This document shows positions 1 to 8,794 of a stretch of 64,000 nt of DNA, one piece after another; the first letter of the stretch is position 1, and the number at the start of each line of letters is the position of its first letter. The position numbers and the translations under genes are program-made. The notes beneath the pieces were generated by a model. The model saw nothing but the letters and a program-made list of their open reading frames with translations, had not been told where the DNA came from and ran no database searches. The DNA comes from Trichocoleus desertorum NBK24 (GTDB taxonomy: Bacteria; Cyanobacteriota; Cyanobacteriia; FACHB-46): contig NZ_CP116619.1 in assembly GCF_030409055.1 (NCBI RefSeq), positions 3,077,628 through 3,141,627 on the forward strand, read 5' to 3'.

Positions 1-284
1 GAGTTGAAGCCAAAATGGCACTATCAGAAATTACGGAATAAATCAAAAAACTGGCAATACAGCTCAGCCTACCTTGATAATTGTGCGGACGATTCGCAAT
101 CCTACAACACCTATATTGGAAGACGGAAGCCGACACTGCCTCAGTCAAGTTACTCTACAGACTAATCTGACTCAGCTAGTGGTGCTTAAGAAACCTGACG
201 AGAGCTGAAAGTTTTTGTCTAGCAGTTTCTAGTTGAGAGCTTGCTGTTTTCAATCGACCTTCTTTAGGTGTTTTAGAGAGTTGG
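1..284. other. left-edge non-coding stretch
   Basis: No gene is recognised here. One forward frame closes with TAA at 39-41 and could be the last dozen codons of a gene lying left of the window. Another forward frame is open from base 8 to TGA at 206-208 and looks protein-like, but a TGA at 5-7 lies directly before it and it has no good start. The rest should hold the promoter of the following kinase gene. Confidence 0.4.
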
Positions 285-1661
285 GTGCCTGTGCTAAATC
301 AATCCAGTCCTCATATTATGCCGCCATCTCTATCTGAAGGGAATGGATTGGCCTTGGGTGTAGAGTCATCGCTACAAGATTTACGGCTCTACAACTTTCA
401 AGTTGACATTAGCTGTTCAGGCGCAGAACTGGCTCAGTTCTTCGAGAAGTATCCCCTATTACCAGGCGCTATTTTGCTGGAGCAGGGTGAGTTTGTCGGC
501 ATGATATCTCGACAGCAATTTTTAGAGTATTTGCTGCGTCCTCAGGGATTAGAGTTATTTCTGAAACAACCCTTGAGGGTTCTCTACAGTTATGCCAGAA
601 CTCAGTCTCTTGCTCTACCCGCAGATACCTTGATTGTGACGGCGGCCCAGCAAGCACTACGGCGATCGCGCGAGCTACTAGGTGAACCGATTGTGGTTTG
701 TACAGAGCCAGGAACTTATCACCTGCTGAATATGCACGAATTAAATATTGCCTATTGGCAAATTCGGGGCATTGAAACTCAGGTGAGGTACGAAAGGGCT
801 CAAGCCCAAATGATTCAAACTGAAAAGATGGCTAGTTTGGGTCGCTTAGTTGATGGCATTGCTCATGAAATTTTAGATCCAGTTAGTTTCATTTGGGGAA
901 ATTTAACTCACGTTTCTAGCTATAGCCAGAACTTGCTAGAGTTGATTACTGCTTACGAAACTTATTTGCCAGGAGTACCTGAAGAAATTCTTGATTTGCA
1001 GGCAGATTTGGAGCTGGATTATCTCAAACAAGATCTGCCCCAAACTATTGCTAGTATCCGCTCTGGTGCAGAACGGTTATCTAAGTTGGCGACCAGCCTG
1101 CAAAACTTTTGTCATATTGATGAGGTTTACCCTAAACCTGCTGATTTGCATGAGTGCCTCGATAGCATTTTGCTATTGCTAAAAAGTCGTTTAACTGGAG
1201 AAATCAGCATTATTAGAAATTACGGTCAGTTGCCTCCAGTGTCTTGTTTTGCGGGGCAGCTCAGCCAAGTATTTATGAATGTTTTGACGAATGCAGCTGA
1301 TGCTTTAATCGATCAAGCAATTCGGCAAGAGCTAGCGATCGAATTTGGCAGTCAAGGCATTCTCGCTCCACCCCAAAAACCCCGCATTGAGATTACGACC
1401 CAAGTCTGCCCAGCCAGATCGGTGACGGCTGCCTCTGGCACTCGCTGGGTTTCAGTGCGGATTGCGGATAATGGCTTAGGTCTCTCGCCAGAGCGGTATC
1501 AGCAGATTCTAGAGTCGTTTTCGGTTGAGAGACGAGCGGCGAAAGAAACGAGTTTGTCTGTGAGCTATCAAATTGTGACTGCGAGACACGGTGGCAAGTT
1601 TGAAGTGCGATCGCAACCTGGAGTCGGGACAGAATTTGAAATTTTATTACCCTTGGTTTAG
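285..1661 (+). CDS. CBS-like domain histidine kinase, degenerate ATP lid
   Basis: A soluble two-component sensor kinase of 458 residues without membrane segments. Residues about 45-145 look like a CBS-domain pair (VGMISRQQFLEYL), a module that often binds adenine nucleotides. A short helix leads to the phospho-acceptor box GIAHEILDP with His194, then a dimerisation helix pair. The ATPase part shows an N box (NVLTNAADAL, Asn336) and a G1 box (IADNGLGL, Asp395). The expected second glycine box before the last helix is replaced by ETSLSVSYQIV, so the ATP lid is abnormal and activity is uncertain. Translation starts at GTG; an ATG 33 bases downstream is an alternative. The end overlaps the convergent rimM by 15 bases. 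No response regulator is adjacent, so the partner is unknown. Confidence 0.85.
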   Translation: MPVLNQSSPHIMPPSLSEGNGLALGVESSLQDLRLYNFQVDISCSGAELAQFFEKYPLLPGAILLEQGEFVGMISRQQFLEYLLRPQGLELFLKQPLRVLYSYARTQSLALPADTLIVTAAQQALRRSRELLGEPIVVCTEPGTYHLLNMHELNIAYWQIRGIETQVRYERAQAQMIQTEKMASLGRLVDGIAHEILDPVSFIWGNLTHVSSYSQNLLELITAYETYLPGVPEEILDLQADLELDYLKQDLPQTIASIRSGAERLSKLATSLQNFCHIDEVYPKPADLHECLDSILLLLKSRLTGEISIIRNYGQLPPVSCFAGQLSQVFMNVLTNAADALIDQAIRQELAIEFGSQGILAPPQKPRIEITTQVCPARSVTAASGTRWVSVRIADNGLGLSPERYQQILESFSVERRAAKETSLSVSYQIVTARHGGKFEVRSQPGVGTEFEILLPLV

Positions 1662-2291
1662 CGGCCTTACTTGCTCGATTAAACCCAGTGGGGGAGTGAT
1701 TTCAACTCTCCTCGCCGCCAAATCTACGACAGGTACGATCTCGTTGACAAAGGGCACTAAAACCGTGGGCTGCTTAGGATTTTTTGGCTCTGTCAGCTTC
1801 ACTTCTAGCAGATCGTTGCCAGCAGGAATCACATCGGTGACTGTGCCTAGTAGAGTTTGCGTCGCTTGATCAAATACTTCTAACCCGATCAAGTCGATGA
1901 CATGAAATTCACCTTCTTCTAGTTGCGGGCGATCGCCTTCTGGAACTAGAAGCTTACAGCCTTTGAGGGCTTCAGCATGGTCGCGATCGCTAACATCGCC
2001 CAATTGCAGAACATACATTCCTTTGCCATGCAAGTAGCGACCCTTCACCAATTCGATTGGTTGGGGTTCAGTGGCATTTAGAGGCAGGAGCCAACGGGTT
2101 CCTGGTTCCTCAAAGCGCTCTGGAAAGTCGGAATTTGGGTAAACTCGCACCTCGCCTTTTAAGCCCTGGGCAGACACAATTTTGCCGATTTCTAGCCAAC
2201 CTTCAGGCACGATCGCTGAGTTTGGGGCAGGGGAATGGGTCGAGGGAGTTTTGGTTTTGCGGCGCTCAGACATCTTTTTCTCACGGATCAT
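1647..2291 (-). CDS. rimM: ribosome maturation factor RimM
   Basis: RimM binds ribosomal protein S19 and helps 16S rRNA processing and assembly of the 30S head. The 214 residues begin with about 30 low-complexity residues, then the RimM N-terminal domain (GWLEIGKIVSAQGLKGEVRV), then a PRC-barrel domain (LIGLEVFDQATQTLLGTVTD) ending in LVPFVNEIVPVVDL, the standard order. The N-terminal extension is longer than in E. coli. The chosen ATG lies three bases after the avtA stop, so the two genes are probably one transcript; an in-frame ATG six codons later is an alternative start. The 3' end overlaps the convergent histidine-kinase gene. Confidence 0.95.
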   Translation of the reverse strand: MIREKKMSERRKTKTPSTHSPAPNSAIVPEGWLEIGKIVSAQGLKGEVRVYPNSDFPERFEEPGTRWLLPLNATEPQPIELVKGRYLHGKGMYVLQLGDVSDRDHAEALKGCKLLVPEGDRPQLEEGEFHVIDLIGLEVFDQATQTLLGTVTDVIPAGNDLLEVKLTEPKNPKQPTVLVPFVNEIVPVVDLAARRVEITPPLGLIEQVRPLNQG

Positions 2292-2294
2292 GAC

Positions 2295-3587
2295 TCAGGA
2301 AACTCCCTCACTGACGGCGGTCAATTGATAAACTTCTGCCACCACTTTGGCTAAGCGCTGCATTCCGATCGCAATTTCCTCGTTGCTAGCGGTGAGGCTA
2401 ATCCGGACGCACTGCTGTTTGTGGGGCCAATCTTCGCTTAAACCTGGAAAGAATGAGCTACCCGGTACGACAATCACACCCACCTGCTTGAGTTGTTGAT
2501 AGAACTCCCAATCGGTGATGGGTAAATCTTTTAGCCACAGCCAAGCAAAAATAGCGCCTTCACCCCGATGGAGAAACCAAGGAATGTCTTGGGGCATGGC
2601 TTGATCGAGGCTGGTTTCGACGACGGTGAATTTCTCTTGGTAATAAGGACGAATGACTTGAGTAGAAATCTCAGCGAGTGCTCCAGAGGCGATCGCCTGC
2701 GCCGCGATCGCTTGACCATAACGAGACGAGTGAATACACAAGTTCGTCTGAAAGCACTCTAAAACTTGAATCACTTTCTCATCACCGATCGCAACTCCCA
2801 CCCGTTCTCCTGGCAATCCTGCTTTAGACAAGCTCATGCAGTGAACGATATTGTCCCCGAAGACAGGCGTCATCTCAGTAAAGTTTAAGGCAGGAAAGGG
2901 AGGCGCATAGGCTGAGTCGATCAAGATGGGGATGTTGTGAGGCGTTGCCAATGCCGCAATTTTTTGCACCTCTTCGTCAGTTAAAACGTTCCCGGTGGGG
3001 TTGCAAGGCCGTGAAAACAGCACAAATCCAGTGCTTTCATTAATTTCCAGTTGGCTGAAATCGGGGCGATACTTGAAGCGGTGTGCCTGCTCATCTATAT
3101 CTAGCGCAGGTTTGTAAGCAACCAAAGCTTCCGGGATCAAGGTGACACCGCCATAGCCTGTGTAGTCGGGGCTAAGAGGCAACACGATTTGTTTGAGATC
3201 GCCGCTGGTAGTGTAGCCGCCCAGAGCATTAGCCGCATAGAAATAGAGGGCTTGGCTTCCGGGTGTAATTAAAATATTGCGATCGCTCAAAGTGAGTCCG
3301 TAACGCTGACTAAAATCCTGTCGAATCGCTTCAATCAGGGGTTGATAGCCTTGGCTAGAACCATAACGACAAACTACTTCTCCATACTCATTGCTGCTGA
3401 GTAGTTCCGCCGTGCAATTTCGCCATAGTTGCTCCACCTCTGGCAAGATCACCGGATTTCCAGCACTCAAATTGATGAATTCCTGACCATTGCCCGCTCG
3501 TAGGGTTTCAATGATATCTTTCATAATTGCCCGCACCCCAGTGAGCTGGGACATTTGAGCGCCGAATTGAGTCAGGACAGGGTTCAT
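2295..3587 (-). CDS. avtA: valine--pyruvate aminotransferase
   Basis: A fold-type I PLP aminotransferase, most like AvtA, which moves the amino group between valine and pyruvate/alanine in branched-chain amino acid metabolism. The protein has 430 residues, a normal length. Visible marks are NLSAGNPVILPE near the N terminus, the substrate-side SRPCNPTGN (residues 192-200), the PLP-phosphate motif ILIDSAYAPP and the Schiff-base lysine Lys255 in SLSKAGLPGERVG. It is the first gene of a likely avtA-rimM transcript. Exact amino-acid specificity cannot be read from sequence; other class I aminotransferases are possible but the N-terminal pattern favours AvtA. Confidence 0.85.
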   Translation of the reverse strand: MNPVLTQFGAQMSQLTGVRAIMKDIIETLRAGNGQEFINLSAGNPVILPEVEQLWRNCTAELLSSNEYGEVVCRYGSSQGYQPLIEAIRQDFSQRYGLTLSDRNILITPGSQALYFYAANALGGYTTSGDLKQIVLPLSPDYTGYGGVTLIPEALVAYKPALDIDEQAHRFKYRPDFSQLEINESTGFVLFSRPCNPTGNVLTDEEVQKIAALATPHNIPILIDSAYAPPFPALNFTEMTPVFGDNIVHCMSLSKAGLPGERVGVAIGDEKVIQVLECFQTNLCIHSSRYGQAIAAQAIASGALAEISTQVIRPYYQEKFTVVETSLDQAMPQDIPWFLHRGEGAIFAWLWLKDLPITDWEFYQQLKQVGVIVVPGSSFFPGLSEDWPHKQQCVRISLTASNEEIAIGMQRLAKVVAEVYQLTAVSEGVS

Positions 3588-4014
3588 AGGAGAACAGGTA
3601 ACAGGAGCGACTTGAGGATGCTCATTAATGCTAACCGCTGGAGGGACGCGATCGCGTGCTCTGAAATCAACTGCGTCAACTGCTGTGCTTTACAACTCCT
3701 TAAATTAAGGATGAGATGGCTTGCAAAACTTCATGAGACGACAAAATTCTTTGGCTTTATCTACAACTTTAATGACGAAGCTTTAGAGAGTATGAAAAAT
3801 TACCCCTAAGCTTCTCAACACCTGTCAAGCTAGAACCCAGTCCCGTTGCGTTACGTTGCTTGTACAGAGCTGATTCGAAGAGATTTGTAATTTGTCCAGT
3901 CGTCAATCGAATGTTGCTAAGCACGTTGGACCCCTGATTCAGACTCAATCCGGAGTGATGCCGTTGGATCAGTCTGAGCCGAGATTTTAGTGAAGAGCGA
4001 GAGCCTTAAATCCT
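3588..4014. other. divergent intergenic region, avtA / glgP
   Basis: No convincing gene is present. The stretch separates divergently transcribed avtA and glgP and must hold both promoters. An open frame of 84 codons on the plus strand begins inside avtA and has no family resemblance that I can see. No clear terminator or riboswitch was found. Confidence 0.5.
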
Positions 4015-6222
4015 ATGACGAATACTGCTGCTATGAAGCCTGCTGCTAAGCTGAGTGCGAAGCTGCCCCTTCCACTGAAACGACTAGCAGATCTGGCTTA
4101 CAACTACTGGTGGAGCTGGGCCAATGGTCATGTCTCTTTGTTTCAAAATATCAATCCTGATGAGTGGCAGCGCTCCGGGCATAATCCGGTCGCTTTGCTA
4201 GAGTCCGCTTCTTACGAACGCTTAACCCAGTTAGCGGAAGACCCCCTGTATCTCAAGCGCTTGCAAGGTCTAGCCACGCAATTTGACCGTTACATGCGAG
4301 AAAAAGACACTTGGGCCAACCGAGTCGCGCCCCAGTTGTCACAAGAGCATCCTGTGGCTTATTTCTGCGCTGAGTTTGGCATTCACGAATCGCTTCCGGT
4401 CTATTCGGGCGGTCTAGGTATTTTGGCGGGAGATCACCTCAAATCTGCCTCTGACCTAGGAGTGCCGATGGTGGGGGTTGGGTTGCTCTACCGTCAAGGT
4501 TATTTTCACCAACGTCTAAACCGCAATGGCTGGCAAGAGGATTACTACACAGACAATCCTTTTGAGCAGATGCCGCTCGAACTTGTGACGAATGCTGAGG
4601 GAGAACCCATCACCATTGAGTTGCAAATTCGCCAACGCATGGTCAAGGTGCAAATCTGGCTGGTGCAAGTGGGGCGAGTCAGGCTCTACCTGCTAGACAC
4701 AGACCGAGAAGATAATGACCCCATCGATCGCTGGTTGACCGGGCACCTGTACGGCGGCAACCAAGAAACCCGGATTGCCCAGGAAGTCGTATTAGGGATC
4801 GGCGGTGTTAGAGCGCTACAAGCTTTAGGGATTCAGCCCACGGTCTATCACCTCAATGAGGGTCACGCAGCGTTCTGCTTGCTAGAGCTGTCGCGATTGG
4901 AAGTAAAGCAAACGGGCAAATCTTTCTACGATATTGAAGCCTCGGTGCGCGATCGCTGTGTGTTCACCACCCATACGCCCGTACCCGCAGGTCACGACGT
5001 TTTCTCCGCCGATCTGATGGACTCCTACTTTGCCCAGTTCTGGCCAGAGCTAGGGTTGTCCCGTGAGCAGTTTATTTCTCTGGGTGCCCGTCGCTTAGGC
5101 GATCCTTGGGAGCCGTTTGGCATGACTGTCTTGGCCTTGCGTTTGTGTCGGGGTGCGAATGGCGTCAGCGCCCTGCATGGTCAAGTGTCTCGCAAGATGT
5201 GGAGCATTTTGTATCCAGACCGTCCAGAAGATAAAGTGCCGATTAGCCACATTACGAATGGTGTGCATGCCCGCACCTGGACTGCTCCCTTGCTCAGCGA
5301 TTTGTATACGCAATATCTCGGCGAGAACTGGTCTGCACGGGTCGTTGATCCTGAAATGTGGGCAGGGGTAGACAAAATTCCTAACGAGGAACTGTGGTCG
5401 CGCCACCAAATCCTCAAAGAGCGCCTAGTGGCTCATACCCGCTTCAAGGTGAAGGCATCGCGGCAGGGACGTGGGGAAGATGGAGATCATATCCATGCTG
5501 CCGACCATTTGCTCGATCCCAAAATTCTCACCATCGGCTTTGCTCGTCGCTTTAGCCCCTACAAGCGGGGGGCTCTGCTACTCCGGAATGCCGAGTTGGC
5601 TTTGCAAATCTTTGGCAGTTCCGATCGCCCGGTGCAAATTATCTTTGCGGGTAAAGCTCACCCTGCGGATGAGGAAGGCAAGCGGATTATTCAGCGCTTG
5701 ATGGAGTGGTGCCGCCATTCTGCTATTCGCGACCGCGTTGCGTTCATTGAAGACTACGACATTTACACCGCTCAAAAGCTGATTCAAGGCGTAGATGTGT
5801 GGCTGAACAACCCACGTCGCCCCTTAGAAGCATCGGGAACCAGCGGTCAAAAGGTCTGCTTTAATGGTGGCCTTAACTGTAGTGTGCTAGATGGTTGGTG
5901 GTGCGAAGGCTACCAAGCTGGCCCCGATGGCAAAGGTCTAAATGGTTGGGCGATCGGCGAAGATGCCAATACCAGTGACCAAGAACTGCAAGACCGCATC
6001 GATTCTGAATCGCTGTATCGGCTCTTGACTGAGGAAATTGTTCCCCTCTACTACGACCAAGATGCCAATGGCATTCCCAACGGTTGGATTCAGAAAATGA
6101 AGGCATCTATCAAAACCAACTCCCCCGCTTTCAACACCGATCGCATGGTGGCTGACTATGTGAGACAAATGTATGCTCCTGGAGCAACTGCCAATGTAGA
6201 GCCAGTCATGGCAGCGCTTTAG
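4015..6222 (+). CDS. glgP: alpha-glucan phosphorylase (short type)
   Basis: Glycogen/maltodextrin phosphorylase: it releases glucose-1-phosphate from the non-reducing ends of glycogen, in the cytosol. With 735 residues it belongs to the shorter GT35 subfamily rather than the 800-850 residue E. coli type. Seen in the sequence are the N-terminal block LADLAYNYWWSWA, the glycine-rich VYSGGLGILAGDHLKSASDL, and the PLP-binding region EASGTSGQKVCFNGGL with the likely Schiff-base Lys613, where the E. coli family reads GTSNMKFALNG. A strong intrinsic terminator follows about 65 bases after the stop, so this is probably a single-gene unit. It is expected to mobilise glycogen in darkness. Confidence 0.93.
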   Translation: MTNTAAMKPAAKLSAKLPLPLKRLADLAYNYWWSWANGHVSLFQNINPDEWQRSGHNPVALLESASYERLTQLAEDPLYLKRLQGLATQFDRYMREKDTWANRVAPQLSQEHPVAYFCAEFGIHESLPVYSGGLGILAGDHLKSASDLGVPMVGVGLLYRQGYFHQRLNRNGWQEDYYTDNPFEQMPLELVTNAEGEPITIELQIRQRMVKVQIWLVQVGRVRLYLLDTDREDNDPIDRWLTGHLYGGNQETRIAQEVVLGIGGVRALQALGIQPTVYHLNEGHAAFCLLELSRLEVKQTGKSFYDIEASVRDRCVFTTHTPVPAGHDVFSADLMDSYFAQFWPELGLSREQFISLGARRLGDPWEPFGMTVLALRLCRGANGVSALHGQVSRKMWSILYPDRPEDKVPISHITNGVHARTWTAPLLSDLYTQYLGENWSARVVDPEMWAGVDKIPNEELWSRHQILKERLVAHTRFKVKASRQGRGEDGDHIHAADHLLDPKILTIGFARRFSPYKRGALLLRNAELALQIFGSSDRPVQIIFAGKAHPADEEGKRIIQRLMEWCRHSAIRDRVAFIEDYDIYTAQKLIQGVDVWLNNPRRPLEASGTSGQKVCFNGGLNCSVLDGWWCEGYQAGPDGKGLNGWAIGEDANTSDQELQDRIDSESLYRLLTEEIVPLYYDQDANGIPNGWIQKMKASIKTNSPAFNTDRMVADYVRQMYAPGATANVEPVMAAL

Positions 6223-6285
6223 CCTCAGGGTTGTAGCGACGAAACCACAGATGGTTGATTGAACCATCCATTCAGACTGTCTATC

Positions 6286-6324
6286 GCTGCCGTAGATCAT
6301 TTACCGATTTGCGGCAGCTTTTTT
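6286..6324 (+). terminator. intrinsic terminator after glgP
   Basis: Seven-base perfect stem GCTGCCG (6286-6292) and CGGCAGC (6312-6318) followed directly by six T. A second hairpin without a T run (GATGGTT/AACCATC, 6250-6268) lies just upstream. Confidence 0.8.
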
Positions 6325-6441
6325 GGCTGGGTTTGCAGTTGCTGTGGCCCCCCATCGAACTGATAGCCTGGAGTAGCGAATATGCAAGCTGGCAGTCTCA
6401 GCAGCTTGTTTGTCTTTTGACAAAACTAAAGTTAGATACGT

Positions 6442-7281
6442 ATGCCGATTTGGGAAGCTGATTTTTATCGTCGTCCTTTGCAGGATGAGCAGGGGCATCC
6501 CCTGTGGGAGTTGTTGCTTTGCGATCGCACCCGAAATTGGGAATTTAGTGCCCTGTGTCCTCAACCAGACGCCAATGCTACTTGGGTCGTGGCGCAACTA
6601 CAAAAAGCAGCCGAGTCGCAGCCCTCGCCAGAACGCTTGCAAGTTTTTCGGCCCCAAGCTCTAGGTCTACTGGAACTAGCAGGGAAAGAGCTAGGAATAG
6701 CGGTGGAGCCAACGCGCCGCACCTTTGCCTTAAAGCAGCTATTGCGAGAGAAAGCCCAGCAGTATTCTCAACCCAGCAACTATGGTCAGCAGCCTTATTC
6801 ACCCCTAGAGCTAGACAAGCCACCCCCGACCCCCATCGCTGAGAACATTCAAGGAGAACAGTGGCGGTTTGCTGCGATCGCCGCAGGTCAACTGGTAGAA
6901 GCTTTTCAAGATCGGCCAATCCCAATTTTGGAAATGCCAGAAATTCTCTTACCCCTCAGTTTAGGGCTGGCTTCCGATTTGCCTGTGCCTGGGGTGATTA
7001 TTGACGCGGGTCGCCGCTCAATGAAGCTGGCTCAATGGTTACAGCAAGTTCGTCCAGTTGCCTTAAACTACATGGCTGGCAGTCCAGACGGCCTGATTTT
7101 AGAAGCTGGTTTAGCCGATCGCTGGGTACTAGCCACCTTTGAAGATCCAGAGGTAAAAACTGCCGCTCAAGCTTATGAGCAACGAAAACAAGCGTCTCAA
7201 GGTCTACACTTCTTGCTCGTCCAACCCGATGATTCGGGCATGACCTACAGTGGTTTTTGGCTCCTACAACCCGTAGATTAA
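6442..7281 (+). CDS. Tab2/Atab2 family RNA-binding protein
   Basis: The 279 residues match the Tab2/Atab2 family, found in oxygenic phototrophs. The algal and plant members bind chloroplast mRNA (psaB, and in Arabidopsis also photosystem II transcripts) and promote translation; the cyanobacterial role is not well established. Features seen: N-terminal IWEADFYRRPLQDEQGHPLW and the C-terminal block WVLATFEDPEV with FLLVQPDDSGMTYSGFWLL, both typical. No signal peptide or membrane segment. It stands alone on the plus strand after the glgP terminator and converges on the rhomboid gene. Confidence 0.88.
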   Translation: MPIWEADFYRRPLQDEQGHPLWELLLCDRTRNWEFSALCPQPDANATWVVAQLQKAAESQPSPERLQVFRPQALGLLELAGKELGIAVEPTRRTFALKQLLREKAQQYSQPSNYGQQPYSPLELDKPPPTPIAENIQGEQWRFAAIAAGQLVEAFQDRPIPILEMPEILLPLSLGLASDLPVPGVIIDAGRRSMKLAQWLQQVRPVALNYMAGSPDGLILEAGLADRWVLATFEDPEVKTAAQAYEQRKQASQGLHFLLVQPDDSGMTYSGFWLLQPVD

Positions 7282-7314
7282 GCCCTCTAAACTCCGTGCT
7301 AGCAAAGTGAACCA

Positions 7315-7357
7315 TAAAAAACCGCTGAAGTTGTATGTCTACAAAATTTCAGCGGTT
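7315..7357 (-). terminator. intrinsic terminator of the rhomboid gene
   Basis: Perfect 10-base inverted repeat AACCGCTGAA (7320-7329) and TTCAGCGGTT (7348-7357). Read on the minus strand the stem is followed by a run of six T, so it ends transcription of the rhomboid gene; it lies between convergent genes. Confidence 0.85.
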
Positions 7358-7383
7358 AGACAACCTGTTTGGGAGAGAACGAT

Positions 7384-8097
7384 TTACAGAGCTTTGGCTT
7401 CGGGATCGGAGGAAAAGAGTCCGAGTAAAGGCCCTAAAATAGCTCCGAACACAAAACCACCCGCATGAGCCCAGTAAGCAACGCCGCCTCCTTCCATGCC
7501 AATGTTGGCTGGGGCATTGAGGCTGGCTGCTCCATAAAAGGCTTGCTGGACAAACCACCAACCCAAGAAGAAGAAAGCGGGAATGCGGACGGTAGTAATA
7601 AAGAAGCCCAGAGGCAGCAAAGTCAGAACTGAGGCTTTAGGATACTTCAGAATATAGGCTCCCATCACCCCGGCGATCGCCCCACTTGCTCCCAGCGAAG
7701 GAATAGCAGAATTAGGGGAGAAAAACCACTGAGTTAAAGCTGCCAAAGCTCCGCAAGCTAGATAAAAAATTAAATATTTGATATGGCCTAAGCGATCTTC
7801 AACGTTGTTACCAAAGATCCAAAGAAACAGCATGTTACCTGCAATATGGAGAAAGCCACCATGCAGAAACTGTGAACTGAACAAAGTGAGCCATTCCGGT
7901 GGTCCAGCAGTAATTGCTTCACCCGCAAAGCTAGCGGTTAACTGCCTAGGAACGACGGCCCAGGTATAGAAAAACCCTTCTAACTGCCCTGGAGCGAAAC
8001 TCAACTCAAGGATAAAAACTAAAATATTCGCAACAATAAGGGCGTAGGTAACGTAGGGCGTGATTATAGTCGGGTTGTCATCACGAAGAGGAACCAC
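7384..8097 (-). CDS. rhomboid family intramembrane serine protease
   Basis: A polytopic membrane protease of 237 residues that cleaves membrane-spanning substrates. The catalytic dyad is visible: Ser138 in LGASGAIAG and His211 in AHAGGFVFG. The first long loop carries the conserved FLHGGFLHIAGNMLFLWIFG, and about six hydrophobic segments are present. Substrates cannot be inferred. Translation probably starts at GTG, as no nearby ATG precedes the conserved N terminus. It is a single-gene unit with its own terminator. Confidence 0.92.
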   Translation of the reverse strand: MVPLRDDNPTIITPYVTYALIVANILVFILELSFAPGQLEGFFYTWAVVPRQLTASFAGEAITAGPPEWLTLFSSQFLHGGFLHIAGNMLFLWIFGNNVEDRLGHIKYLIFYLACGALAALTQWFFSPNSAIPSLGASGAIAGVMGAYILKYPKASVLTLLPLGFFITTVRIPAFFFLGWWFVQQAFYGAASLNAPANIGMEGGGVAYWAHAGGFVFGAILGPLLGLFSSDPEAKAL

Positions 8098-8217
8098 AGG
8101 CGCTTTTCCTGAGCATCTACTAGCTGGAAGATAACTGATTTGCTTAGGGCTGTCTGCTGACCTCTAGACAGATTTCGTTACAAACTAGGCATTAAACCGG
8201 GCATTAAACTGACCATT

Positions 8218-8245
8218 AAAAAACCCCTCATCAAATGGAGGGGTT
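8218..8245 (-). terminator. intrinsic terminator of petJ
   Basis: Perfect stem AACCCCTC (8222-8229) and GAGGGGTT (8238-8245) with an 8-base loop. On the minus strand it is followed by six T, the right orientation to end petJ transcription. Confidence 0.88.
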
Positions 8246-8316
8246 CTTGCAAAAACTAAATAACTCAATCTATGGAAAATAGCTTTGTAAGTTGAGTTTG
8301 TCGGTTCGCTAGAAGC

Positions 8317-8652
8317 TTACCAACCCTTTTCAGATTGTTCTAGAACGTAAGTTGCCACATCATCAATTTGCGCATCGCTGAGACGGCCACCAAAAGCGGG
8401 CATGGCATTCTTACCATTTTTCACTTGGTTGGTGATGGCTTCAACGGAGTTCATGCCAAATTGGGCCAAAGCGTCCTTCTTCAGGGTCTTATTAGCCATA
8501 ATGACGTTGTTGCCGCCCATATGGCAGGCAGCACAGTTAGCACTGAACACCTTGGCACCATTCGCTGCATCACCTGCGAGGGCAGGACGACCAAAACCAA
8601 CAGCAAACATTGCGATCGCTACCAAGACGATAGACAATAGCTTTCTCAACAC
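8317..8652 (-). CDS. petJ: cytochrome c6
   Basis: Soluble lumenal electron carrier between cytochrome b6f and photosystem I or the terminal oxidase, an alternative to plastocyanin. The 111-residue precursor has a signal peptide ending about residue 26 (GRPALA), the covalent haem site CAACH at 40-44 with His44 as one ligand, and Met84 in AMPAFGG as the other. Mature length about 85 residues is normal. It is the last of three cytochrome c genes on this strand (psbV, psbV2, petJ), an arrangement also known from Thermosynechococcus. In many cyanobacteria petJ is repressed by copper; no regulator gene for that is in the window. Confidence 0.96.
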   Translation of the reverse strand: MLRKLLSIVLVAIAMFAVGFGRPALAGDAANGAKVFSANCAACHMGGNNVIMANKTLKKDALAQFGMNSVEAITNQVKNGKNAMPAFGGRLSDAQIDDVATYVLEQSEKGW

Positions 8653-8689
8653 AGTTCTCCTCTACTCAATCAATACACAGCAAACAACA

Positions 8690-8736
8690 AGAACGCCTTG
8701 CTTAGACTATTCTACGCTTCTACAAGGCGTTTTTTA
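8690..8736 (-). terminator. stem-loop between psbV2 and petJ
   Basis: Perfect 9-base inverted repeat AACGCCTTG (8692-8700) and CAAGGCGTT (8723-8731). On the minus strand it sits after psbV2 and about 40 bases before the petJ start, followed by a T-rich but interrupted tract; on the plus strand six T follow. It may end psbV2 transcripts or lie in the petJ leader. Confidence 0.5.
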
Positions 8737-8794
8737 GTGAGGACAGACATCTGGTATAACTGCTTGCAAATTCGCAAAGCGTTTGAATTTTAGT

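Noticed and set aside
5938-6300. Minus-strand frame of 120 codons at the glgP end
   Set aside because: Antisense to the conserved C-terminal part of glgP and to its terminator hairpin.
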